Shown here: one piece after another, positions 8,643 to 15,916 of the stretch
Layout of the letters: each line of letters opens with the position of its first letter
Position numbering within the stretch: position 1 is the first letter of the stretch
Assembly: GCA_030917105.1 (NCBI GenBank)
Contig: JAUPVI010000002.1
Location: forward strand, 1-26,627
DNA: 26,627 nucleotides
Direction of reading: 5' to 3'
Origin: Candidatus Babelota bacterium
GTDB taxonomy: Bacteria > Babelota > Babeliae > Babelales > JAUPTZ01
Made by a program: the position numbers and the translations under genes
The notes under the pieces: model-generated
Databases searched by the model: none
What the model saw: the letters and a program-made list of their open reading frames with translations, nothing else
Told to the model about the DNA's origin: nothing

Positions 8643-8656
8643 TGTAATAATTTACA
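8643..8656. promoter_or_regulatory. Small inverted repeat between divergent lon and lolD
   Basis: TGTAA and TTACA arms separated by four bases form a 14-bp near-palindrome in the 144-base gap between the divergent lon and lolD starts. TTTACA (8651-8656) could also serve as a -35 box for lolD with TATCTT at 8676-8681, but the 19-base spacing is long. It is either an operator candidate or a chance feature of an AT-rich promoter region. Confidence 0.25.
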
Positions 8657-8753
8657 TACCTACCGTCACCCGTGGTATCTTGTGCCGTTTCTGGCAATTC
8701 TTTCCTTGCGGCTTGGTAACCAGCACTGCTTCAACTTTAAAGGATATCTTGGT

Positions 8754-9440
8754 ATGCGAACAACCATTTCTAAATATGACCTCTCATTGCAGCATGTTAC
8801 CAAGGGTTTTGAGATTGACCAGGCAGTCCGACCAGTTTTTTTGGACTTGGATTATACTTTTACCCCTGGGGTGTCCTACGCCATTGTAGGGGCTTCTGGG
8901 TCAGGTAAATCAACGCTGCTTCATGTCATAGCTGGGTTTGAGTCGGCTGATGCTGGAGCGGTTCTCTGGGGAGGGCGAGAAGTCGCTCATTTTTCGACCG
9001 CGGAAAGAGAAACGTGGGTTTCGCGTCATATAGGGTTTGCTTTTCAGTATCATTATCTGATTCCAGAGCTTTCGGTATATGACAACGTGTACGTTTCAGC
9101 GCTTTTGACCGAGCGAACGGTGGGCCGACGGGAGATTGAAGAGCTTTTATTGGCGTTGGGCCTTCATGAGCATGCTGGCCACTATCCCCACCAACTTTCG
9201 GGGGGGCAACAGCAACGAGCTGCGTTAGCTCGGGCACTTATTCGCCGGCCAACGTATTTGATAGCGGATGAGCCGACCGGAAGTTTGGATGCCAAAACTG
9301 GTGGTGAAATAATCGATTTCTGTCTTTCTTATCAGAAAACCCATGGCATGGGCCTGATCATAGCAACGCATGATCAAGCGGTGTACGAAAAAATGGATGT
9401 GGTGTTACGGCTTGAAGGGGGAGTTTTGCGAGAAAGTTAG
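8754..9440 (+). CDS. lolD: LolD/MacB-type ABC transporter ATP-binding protein
   Basis: This is the ATPase subunit of an ABC exporter of the LolCDE/MacB/FtsE group. In LolCDE the complex moves lipoproteins from the inner membrane to the carrier LolA. From the chosen ATG the protein has 228 residues, typical of LolD. Walker A is GASGSGKST (46-54), the signature is LSGGQ (148-152) within QQQRAALARAL, Walker B is TYLIADE (167-173) followed by PTGSLD, and the H-loop His is at about 206. The frame is open back to an ATG at 8613, but the 47 extra residues do not resemble the family. ATG at 8754 has AAAGGA nine bases upstream, so I chose it. No permease gene is adjacent, so assignment to LolD rather than a MacB-like or other exporter rests on sequence alone. 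It is convergent with the following minus-strand gene, with 32 bases between. Confidence 0.88.
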   Translation: MRTTISKYDLSLQHVTKGFEIDQAVRPVFLDLDYTFTPGVSYAIVGASGSGKSTLLHVIAGFESADAGAVLWGGREVAHFSTAERETWVSRHIGFAFQYHYLIPELSVYDNVYVSALLTERTVGRREIEELLLALGLHEHAGHYPHQLSGGQQQRAALARALIRRPTYLIADEPTGSLDAKTGGEIIDFCLSYQKTHGMGLIIATHDQAVYEKMDVVLRLEGGVLRES

Positions 9441-9472
9441 CTCTTCGTGACGTATTTGTCTTAAGCCGAGCT

Positions 9473-11533
9473 TTAGCTTTTGTCGGTTAGACTGAATGTT
9501 GTTGATCGGGTAAATCGTTCTTCGCCGGCGATACAGAGCGCGTTGAACTCTGTCTCACTTTGCATTTTAGATAACGCTTCCCATATTTGTTGGGACGTCT
9601 GACCGGGCCTCAGGGCTTTGGCTACGGCTTGCATGTCGTTGTAAATGGGAGCGCCTTTTTCCTGAATAGTTTTTAGGAGGTTTCCTATAATTTCATATTT
9701 CCTTGTAGCTGGGGTGAGAGTTGATTTCTCTGTTTCTAGTTTATCTACTTTCTCTCGGTATTGAGTAAGTTCTGTTTGAAGCTTCAGGTAGAGAGTTGTG
9801 AGTTCTTTTTGTGTTGGCGTGATGCCTTCTTGGTGATGTGCCTCGGCAGCCCGTTCAGCAGTCTCAATGTCCTCTTTTCTGGTGGGTAGCGTGCAGGTAG
9901 TCGCGCAGCGTTCAATGATGGTGTCTATTTGAGCTTGAAGGCTTGCTGCATCAGCAATGAGCCGGCGGCGTTCTTCGTACAGCTCATCTAAGTAGGTGTC
10001 AGATTTTAGCAGTTCCTCCTGAATAATTATTCGTTCTGCAAAAAGAGTACTTTGGAGAGTTTCTTGTAGTTGGCTCGTGAGCTTTTTAAAATTTGTGATA
10101 AGGGAGCTACGAATGTCTTCTGATGCGCTGTTCCAAGCAATTTTTTCTATGAATGCAAGCTGATTTTGCAGAACTTGCTTTTTGTTTTGAAGAGTTACGT
10201 AGCCTTCTCTAATTGAATGAAGATTCAAGGTGAAGGTCGGTCTTGGCTTTTGTAGATCTTCTTTTGCCTTTTGAGCTTGGTCTTCTGTTCTCAAAACGTT
10301 AATTGCCGTTGCCTCATATTCTTTGACAAGTGCAGTGTATTCGCGACAGCGGTCATTGATAATAGTTTGCATGGTTGCGATAGATTGAAGCTGTTCATCA
10401 ATTGTGGATTTTATTTTGGGGTCTGCTATAGGGAGTAATTTTAGCGGGAGAGCTCGCTCAAAGAATGGCATTTTCTCTTGTTCTTCGATTGCTTTCTTCT
10501 GAGCCTTCTCAGTTGCCTTTGATGTTTTTTGGGTGGGCTTTGATGCTGCGACTTGTGGTTGTTTTTTAGGAACAGCGGGTGCTGGGCGGGGGGCAGTGCT
10601 GTGTTCATCGTTTACCCAAGCGAGGAGGTTGTTTATTTTTTCTTTGTTGGGGGCGCTGATGGTTGGTTCGTCGCGTAATAATATGCGAAATTCCTCTAGG
10701 TTAACAGAGGCTGGAATTTCTTTGTTGTTGGCGTTATCGGGCGCGTGTTTAAGCGTTTCTCGCGCTGCATAAAAGCAGCAGAGTCTGTAGACGAGGTCAT
10801 TTGTGTCCACTGTTGTGCCGGATCCCTTTATTTGTGTAAGCGTTTCAAGGCGGTTTCGTGCTGTTTTAATAAGTGTACTGAGTTCTGCATACAGCTTTTT
10901 TTGTGCGTCCATTTTTTCTCTGCCGGCGGCTGCGTCTGCTTCCCTTGCCGCGGCATCGGTCAAGCGCAGTGCTTCTGCTCTGGCTGTCAAATCTTTTGCT
11001 GTTTCTGCATCAGCTGCTCTTAGTGCTACCGTGCGGGCTGTCTGCTTTTTCTTGATTGCATCATAAATAGAGGCATCGTCTATGAGCCGCTCAATAATAG
11101 CGCGATTTTCCCCGGCTGAATTGAGGGCCATTTCCGGTGTCAGAAAGGTGGTAACGCAGTAATAACCAGCTTCACTCGGAGAGAGGGTGTAGAAAAATGC
11201 TGGCAAGCCAGTGGCGTCATCGTAGATAGGGACGAGGAATGAAGGCTGATCTTTATATAGATGACGCACAACAATTGATGGGTTAATTTTTGCAGCGCCG
11301 AGCGCCGATTGAGCAATTGCTCTGAGTGCTGGATCTACCGCTGAATCGTTTCGACGTGCGATATGCTCTGCGTCTTTCATATGTTCTAATGTTTCCTCGC
11401 TGAGATCCCACCGTTTGGTTGCGTCAAATGCTAGGCCTGCAGTGGCAGCCTCCGGTGCTGCGGTGGCGCAGAAGGTGGTGGCCGTGCCGAATGCGAGTAG
11501 GCTTAAAATGAGTAAAAATGCTTTGTTTTTCAT
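9473..11533 (-). CDS. Secreted coiled-coil protein of unknown function
   Basis: The product has 686 residues and is not recognised. The N-terminus is a clear Sec signal peptide (MKNKAFLLILSLLAFGTATT, likely cut near residue 23-26), so it is exported; there is no lipobox. Residues about 85-140 look like a small folded domain rich in aromatics (PSFLVPIYDDATGLPAFFY). Residues about 155-235 are an Ala-rich, strongly helical stretch. Residues about 311-355 form a Pro/Lys/Ala/Gln linker. Residues about 375-610 carry long heptad-like helices. The design suggests an elongated periplasmic or surface protein. The start is supported by GGGAG six bases upstream. The gene is divergent from the secreted propeller-like gene and convergent with lolD. 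Confidence 0.75.
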   Translation of the reverse strand: MKNKAFLLILSLLAFGTATTFCATAAPEAATAGLAFDATKRWDLSEETLEHMKDAEHIARRNDSAVDPALRAIAQSALGAAKINPSIVVRHLYKDQPSFLVPIYDDATGLPAFFYTLSPSEAGYYCVTTFLTPEMALNSAGENRAIIERLIDDASIYDAIKKKQTARTVALRAADAETAKDLTARAEALRLTDAAAREADAAAGREKMDAQKKLYAELSTLIKTARNRLETLTQIKGSGTTVDTNDLVYRLCCFYAARETLKHAPDNANNKEIPASVNLEEFRILLRDEPTISAPNKEKINNLLAWVNDEHSTAPRPAPAVPKKQPQVAASKPTQKTSKATEKAQKKAIEEQEKMPFFERALPLKLLPIADPKIKSTIDEQLQSIATMQTIINDRCREYTALVKEYEATAINVLRTEDQAQKAKEDLQKPRPTFTLNLHSIREGYVTLQNKKQVLQNQLAFIEKIAWNSASEDIRSSLITNFKKLTSQLQETLQSTLFAERIIIQEELLKSDTYLDELYEERRRLIADAASLQAQIDTIIERCATTCTLPTRKEDIETAERAAEAHHQEGITPTQKELTTLYLKLQTELTQYREKVDKLETEKSTLTPATRKYEIIGNLLKTIQEKGAPIYNDMQAVAKALRPGQTSQQIWEALSKMQSETEFNALCIAGEERFTRSTTFSLTDKS

Positions 11534-11639
11534 AGGAATCTCCCGGTTAGTATGAATGAAAAAGATATCAGAATGTTTTCATATAGTCTATTTTTTTGGT
11601 TAGCCCGATGTGTGGGATGGCACCCGCCCGACAACCTCG

Positions 11640-11667
11640 TTTACTTTTGAGCAAAATAACGTATGCT
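11640..11667 (+). promoter_or_regulatory. Candidate promoter for the secreted propeller/barrel operon
   Basis: TTTACT (11640-11645) and TATGCT (11662-11667) with 16 bases between fit a sigma-70-type promoter moderately (four of six matches at each box). They lie 57 bases upstream of the chosen ATG at 11724. The remainder of the 190-base divergent gap 11534-11723 shows no gene. Confidence 0.35.
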
Positions 11668-11723
11668 ACCTCCCACTCGCTTCAGAGCCCTTGTTTTACT
11701 CCCTCACCGGTGAAAGGAAATGT

Positions 11724-14495
11724 ATGAAAATTCGTAGTTTGCTGTGCCTACTTGTTTCCACGTGGTCGCTATCGTTGGCTGGTTCTACATCAGCAAATGT
11801 GACAGGCGTCACATTTGGCCGAACCGCAGCCGCCGAGGATGGAGAGCTCTTTGTTGCACAATCGACTATTGTTGGAAACTCTGCGTACGCACTCACTCGT
11901 CTGTCTGTGGCGCGCCAGCAGGATGGCTCTTATCTTTCAAGTTTAGTTGGCTTAAGCCCTTCGCAGGTGTGTATTAATAACACTACAACTACTAACAAAA
12001 ACAACCCAATGGCGCGTGCGCTTGTCGTCTCTGATAGCCCTCTCTACGAGCAACGCATCGGATTATTGAGTACTTACAAAAACTATCCACTGGTTGCCTT
12101 TGGGCCTGATGATAGTTCTCCTCTTCACTCAGTTGCTATGGTGACTGACCTTGAGGCAGGAAGTAGCATGCTGACAAACAAGCTTCCATTTGGCGATGCC
12201 TTGGGCGCTGTAGCGCGAAATATTGTCGCTTTGACCGGCGGGGTCTATACGCGTCAAAGCACAAATCCTGCTATCACACCGGTTACTTTCGGCCTTATTT
12301 TTGCGGCAGTAACACCGAGTGATGCAAGCACTTTTGCTGGGCAAGCAGCTGCTGGGATTGCGATGGCGCAGTTGGTAAATGACGGAATTGAGCCTGTTGA
12401 TGCGCTTGGCCATAATAGTGGTCCACAAGCGGTACCGCTGACAAATGCGTTGATGAAAATTGGCGTCGATGGCGCTGGTATTTCTGGTGTAAACGCGTTG
12501 TGTTGGAATGACAAACTTAATCGATTATACGTTGGGCTTACAACAACGGATGCAAGCGTTGCGGTTGCTGTAGGGGCGATTGCGATGCCGGCCGATGCAA
12601 AAGTTACTGGCAAAGCGGTGCCAAATGTGGTCTGTTTTTTGCGGCCGTGCATTGCTGACGGGAGCGGAATAAATACTTCTGATAACTGGAGCGACGACGA
12701 TTACATAGTAGCAAATAAGAGTGGCGGTACTGCGATTCAGGCACTCGATGTGATGAATGCATCTACCGGCACTAATTGTTTGGTGGTACTGCGAAGTAAT
12801 CTGTCGGTATATGCAGTTCCGTTGACGTTGGATGGTGTGTTGGCAACCAAGAGCGACTCAACTCTTTCCGCAACAGAAGGGAGTACTCTGCAACTGTATA
12901 CGACTTCTGATGTGGCCGCGATAGTGGGAGCAGGCGATGCACCTGATGTGGTCACTGCGTTGCGTGTGTATGGCGACAGTGTTTTTATTTCATGTGCTGG
13001 TGGTGCTGTGGGGACACAAGGTGTTTTTGTTTCGCAAGCCTTGTTTGACATCAACGGAAATGTGCGTGGCTGGGCGCCATGGGCACCGGTAGCTGCTGCT
13101 AATAAGGATGTATATGCTTTTTCTCGTGATAAGTTGAGCCGTATTAAGTTTCTCTCTGGTAGTCGTGATACGTTGTACTCACAGCTCTGGGGAATGGGGC
13201 AGGGCAATGGGTTTTGGGGTGGTGCTTCAGATAATCCTGGTGAGGGATTAGTTTCGCAAATTAACGGGTACTTCTTGCCGGCTAACGGCGGTGTGCAGAC
13301 AGTTGTTGGTACTAAGCATGCGACCTCTTCTAATTGGTATAATGCTTCGGCCTGCCTTGCGTCTGGTGTGTCGCTGCTTTCGTTTACTGGTCGTGATCGG
13401 TATGCGCTTGCGTTGACGAGCTCTGGCAGTGGACTTACAACAGGTGTGTCCTTTGGTTCAGCGAGTGATTTGTGGACGTATGATTTTGCGGCTGCTTCTC
13501 TTTCGATGGGTATGATTACAACTGCGGCTGTATCTGCCTCAAGTGCTTCCGGTGCGGGGTGGGTGTTTGTTGGCGGAAGCAATGGCGTAGCAGTTTTGTG
13601 CAAAAGTGACGGTACCGGCTGGTCGTCGCTCAGCTCGCTTTCAACGCTTGCGAGTGGGTACTCTTTTGTCAAACTTAAAAAGGCTGATGGTTCTGATTTT
13701 GCACAAGTGACCCAGATTTTGACTGACACGAATGGTTTCTACATTATTTGTGCCGATGGCATGTATCGCTGTCCGTATACGGCCTCTAACTTTGATGCTG
13801 GGCTTGCAGGTGAAACGTTAATTGCATCACCTACAGTGCTCCTTGGTGCTTCGTATGAAACTATTTTATCTGCCGCTATTGTTGGTAGTTATGCATTCTT
13901 GGCTACAACTCAAGGTTTGTGGGTAAATGATGGTTCCTTGTCTGCGGTGACAAATACAACAGGTACTGATGGGTGGAATGAGCTTGCCATGGTGCCCAAT
14001 ACGACTGAAAAATTTGGGGTGTGTTCGCAGCTGCTTTTTGTGCCAGGGCCTACAGTAGCTGACGGTGGCATGTTATATGTACTCACGGCTGATGTGGCAT
14101 TGAATGTGGCTAGTGTTTATCGTGTTAGTGTGCCGAGTGGCTCATTGCTTGATAGTGATGCACGGGCAGCAATGGGTGCAACGGTTCATACGTGTGGGAA
14201 TACGACTCGTTTGTATATGACGCTGCTTGGTCAATTTCGTGAATGTTTTTATACCGATGGCGGTATCGCAGTGGATGCAAGCTCTCGACATCATGCTTTT
14301 ACGGTAGAAGGAACGGGTATGTTCCGTGTGTTGTCAGTAACGCAATCGGTTGGCAAAATTGATGCATGGTCGCAGGCATTGCAGCCGGTCTTTGATGCAG
14401 GAATAGTGGCTGATACATTGTCTGGTATAGTGCGTGATTCAGCGACTGGCACGGTGGTAGTGCCAGGGGTTTGGGGCGTTCAGGTTCTTCAATAA
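11724..14495 (+). CDS. Large secreted beta-propeller-like protein of unknown function
   Basis: The product has 923 residues from the chosen start and matches no family I can name. The signal peptide is MKIRSLLCLLVSTWSLSLAG, with likely cleavage after STSA (about residue 24). The rest has no membrane segment. It is rich in Gly, Ser, Thr, Ala and Val and made of recurring short strands ending in a Gly/Asn/Asp turn, such as RLYVGLTTTD, SVFISCAGG, WVFVGGSNG, FYIICADGMYRC and YAFLATTQGLW. This pattern is like beta-propeller blades (WD40/YVTN-like); the propeller call is inference. An ATG at 11610 in the same frame would bury the signal peptide. ATG 11724 has AAAGGA about five bases upstream and is preferred. 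It is followed after 11 bases by a barrel-like gene with a good ribosome site, so the two are almost certainly one operon. Confidence 0.75.
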   Translation: MKIRSLLCLLVSTWSLSLAGSTSANVTGVTFGRTAAAEDGELFVAQSTIVGNSAYALTRLSVARQQDGSYLSSLVGLSPSQVCINNTTTTNKNNPMARALVVSDSPLYEQRIGLLSTYKNYPLVAFGPDDSSPLHSVAMVTDLEAGSSMLTNKLPFGDALGAVARNIVALTGGVYTRQSTNPAITPVTFGLIFAAVTPSDASTFAGQAAAGIAMAQLVNDGIEPVDALGHNSGPQAVPLTNALMKIGVDGAGISGVNALCWNDKLNRLYVGLTTTDASVAVAVGAIAMPADAKVTGKAVPNVVCFLRPCIADGSGINTSDNWSDDDYIVANKSGGTAIQALDVMNASTGTNCLVVLRSNLSVYAVPLTLDGVLATKSDSTLSATEGSTLQLYTTSDVAAIVGAGDAPDVVTALRVYGDSVFISCAGGAVGTQGVFVSQALFDINGNVRGWAPWAPVAAANKDVYAFSRDKLSRIKFLSGSRDTLYSQLWGMGQGNGFWGGASDNPGEGLVSQINGYFLPANGGVQTVVGTKHATSSNWYNASACLASGVSLLSFTGRDRYALALTSSGSGLTTGVSFGSASDLWTYDFAAASLSMGMITTAAVSASSASGAGWVFVGGSNGVAVLCKSDGTGWSSLSSLSTLASGYSFVKLKKADGSDFAQVTQILTDTNGFYIICADGMYRCPYTASNFDAGLAGETLIASPTVLLGASYETILSAAIVGSYAFLATTQGLWVNDGSLSAVTNTTGTDGWNELAMVPNTTEKFGVCSQLLFVPGPTVADGGMLYVLTADVALNVASVYRVSVPSGSLLDSDARAAMGATVHTCGNTTRLYMTLLGQFRECFYTDGGIAVDASSRHHAFTVEGTGMFRVLSVTQSVGKIDAWSQALQPVFDAGIVADTLSGIVRDSATGTVVVPGVWGVQVLQ

Positions 14496-14506
14496 AGGAG
14501 TAAGTA

Positions 14507-15799
14507 ATGAAGACTAAATATAATGTGGTGCTCTTCTCATTGGGCTTTGTGGCTTTTTTCTCTGTTGGTCTTTCTGCCTACACACCGACCAACATTCAGA
14601 TGCCGTACGATAATGATTTGACACAACGACTTTGGAAGCCCGAATCGACGGTACAGGTTGGCGTGCGTGGGCTTACAATGTTGCAAACACGAGCGTATAA
14701 CGGTGATGAGCAGCCAGTATCAGTGCCGCAGGTATACGGGCTGCAGGCGAATGAGAACAAAGAATCGAGCCTTGCGATGCTTGAAGGAAACTTGCCGGGC
14801 ACTTCGCTTCATGGACTGGCTAACCGGTTGCGAGGAGCGCAAGATGGTACACGCGGCACGTTTGTCGTTACTGGTGATCTCTCGTGGAGCCAGGTATGTA
14901 TGGATCTGATGTATCGTTTGACTATGTTTAAGTTGCCGGGCCTTTTTTCAATTGGCGTTCATGTACCGTTTATTGACGCCGCAATTCATGATGTGGTGTG
15001 GACGAGTCAAACAAAATCGCAAACGTTACAGGACGATCGTGTTCGTTCATTGCTTGTGGATGATCAGGCCAGTCTGGCGGCTTTTGTAGCGCAAAACGGA
15101 AATTTGGATATTGGGAGTCAGCGTCGTATCGGAATGGGTGACGTTTCCTGTATGCTCTACTGGCAAGGTCATTTTACACAATATAATCAGCGTTTGAGTG
15201 ATGTGATGGTGCAGTTTCGCCTCGGAGTACAGCTGCCGACGGCTCATAAAGTAGATGTTGATAAGGCGTTTGATATTGATTTTGGTCATGATGGATCGGC
15301 TGCTATCCCGATGGGTGCAGGCTTACGTCTTGATTTGGGTGGAGGTATCCGGGTTGGTGGTGATGTCGGTAGCACTATGATTATTCGGCAACAGAAGCAG
15401 TGGCGCCTGAAGACCAGCTGGGCACAAACCCCATGGCTGCTCCTTTCTAAAGGTTTGGCGACTCGTGAGTATGGTCCGCAGTGGCGCTTTACGGTGTATG
15501 CTCAGACGGAGTTAGCCAAGACTGGTATCTTTTGTACCGGGGCCTATCAGTTCTTTAAGCATACGGATAGTACTTTTTACCCCCAAGACGATGTTATGAG
15601 TGCATTGCTTATTAATTCTTCGCCAACGGTTGATGCTGTGGAATCCCATAATTTGATGGCTGCAATTTCCTTTGTTCCGCCTCAGGCTCGTGCCTGGAAG
15701 GTGCTACCAGAGGCTAATCTGCAACTTACAATGCCGTTCAACGGCAAGAATGTTATGAGTGGTATATTGCTCAGTGGCGGCCTGTCGTTAAAGTTTTAG
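14507..15799 (+). CDS. Putative outer-membrane beta-barrel protein
   Basis: The product has 430 residues. Its Sec signal peptide is MKTKYNVVLFSLGFVAFFSV, with a likely cut after GLSA (residue 24). The mature protein has no hydrophobic helix but many amphipathic strand-like stretches (for example MVQFRLGVQL, GAGLRLDLGGGIRVGG, WRFTVYAQTEL, NLMAAISFV). It ends in GLSLKF: a C-terminal Phe is the classic recognition signature for outer-membrane barrel insertion by BamA. I therefore call it an outer-membrane barrel, without a specific family. GGAG six to seven bases before the ATG and the 11-base gap to the upstream secreted protein suggest translational coupling and possibly a physical partnership, with barrel and soluble partner at the cell surface. 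What it transports or binds is not visible. Confidence 0.72.
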   Translation: MKTKYNVVLFSLGFVAFFSVGLSAYTPTNIQMPYDNDLTQRLWKPESTVQVGVRGLTMLQTRAYNGDEQPVSVPQVYGLQANENKESSLAMLEGNLPGTSLHGLANRLRGAQDGTRGTFVVTGDLSWSQVCMDLMYRLTMFKLPGLFSIGVHVPFIDAAIHDVVWTSQTKSQTLQDDRVRSLLVDDQASLAAFVAQNGNLDIGSQRRIGMGDVSCMLYWQGHFTQYNQRLSDVMVQFRLGVQLPTAHKVDVDKAFDIDFGHDGSAAIPMGAGLRLDLGGGIRVGGDVGSTMIIRQQKQWRLKTSWAQTPWLLLSKGLATREYGPQWRFTVYAQTELAKTGIFCTGAYQFFKHTDSTFYPQDDVMSALLINSSPTVDAVESHNLMAAISFVPPQARAWKVLPEANLQLTMPFNGKNVMSGILLSGGLSLKF

Positions 15800-15869
15800 A
15801 GGGGGCGGAGCGTATTCCAACGGGTAGGGGCGCCTTTACATTCCTCTTTTACTTCACTAGACTGAATTG

Positions 15870-15895
15870 TAATAGGACTATTAGTCTTGTTATTA
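15870..15895. promoter_or_regulatory. Imperfect inverted repeat upstream of the 677-residue protein gene
   Basis: TAATAGGACT (15870-15879) faces AGTCTTGTTATTA (15883-15895) around a three-base centre; the core GACT-ATT-AGTC is perfect. It lies 22-47 bases upstream of the ATG at 15917, where an operator or promoter would be expected. TTGTAA (15867-15872) with TTATTA (15890-15895) at 17-base spacing is a weak promoter candidate in the same stretch. The GC-rich stretch just after the previous stop codon (15800-15834) might be a poor terminator; I see no T-tract good enough to call it. Confidence 0.3.
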
Positions 15896-15916
15896 GTTTG
15901 ACACAGGAGATTGATT

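Noticed and set aside
8613..8753. N-terminal extension of the LolD-like frame starting at 8613
   Set aside because: The 47 extra residues do not resemble the family and lie in the divergent promoter region; ATG 8754 has its own ribosome site.
10533..11066. Plus-strand open frames inside the coiled-coil gene
   Set aside because: Cys/Phe/Ser-rich translations typical of the antisense of Ala/Lys/Glu-rich coding sequence; no ribosome sites.
11610..11723. Earlier start for the propeller-like protein
   Set aside because: It would place 38 residues before a clear signal peptide; ATG 11724 has AAAGGA at proper distance.
12737..13729. 330-codon open frame on the minus strand inside the propeller-like gene
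   Set aside because: It is antisense to a convincing gene with a signal peptide and ribosome site; its translation is Pro/Ser/Ala-rich without motif and looks like the mirror of Gly/Ser/Thr codons.
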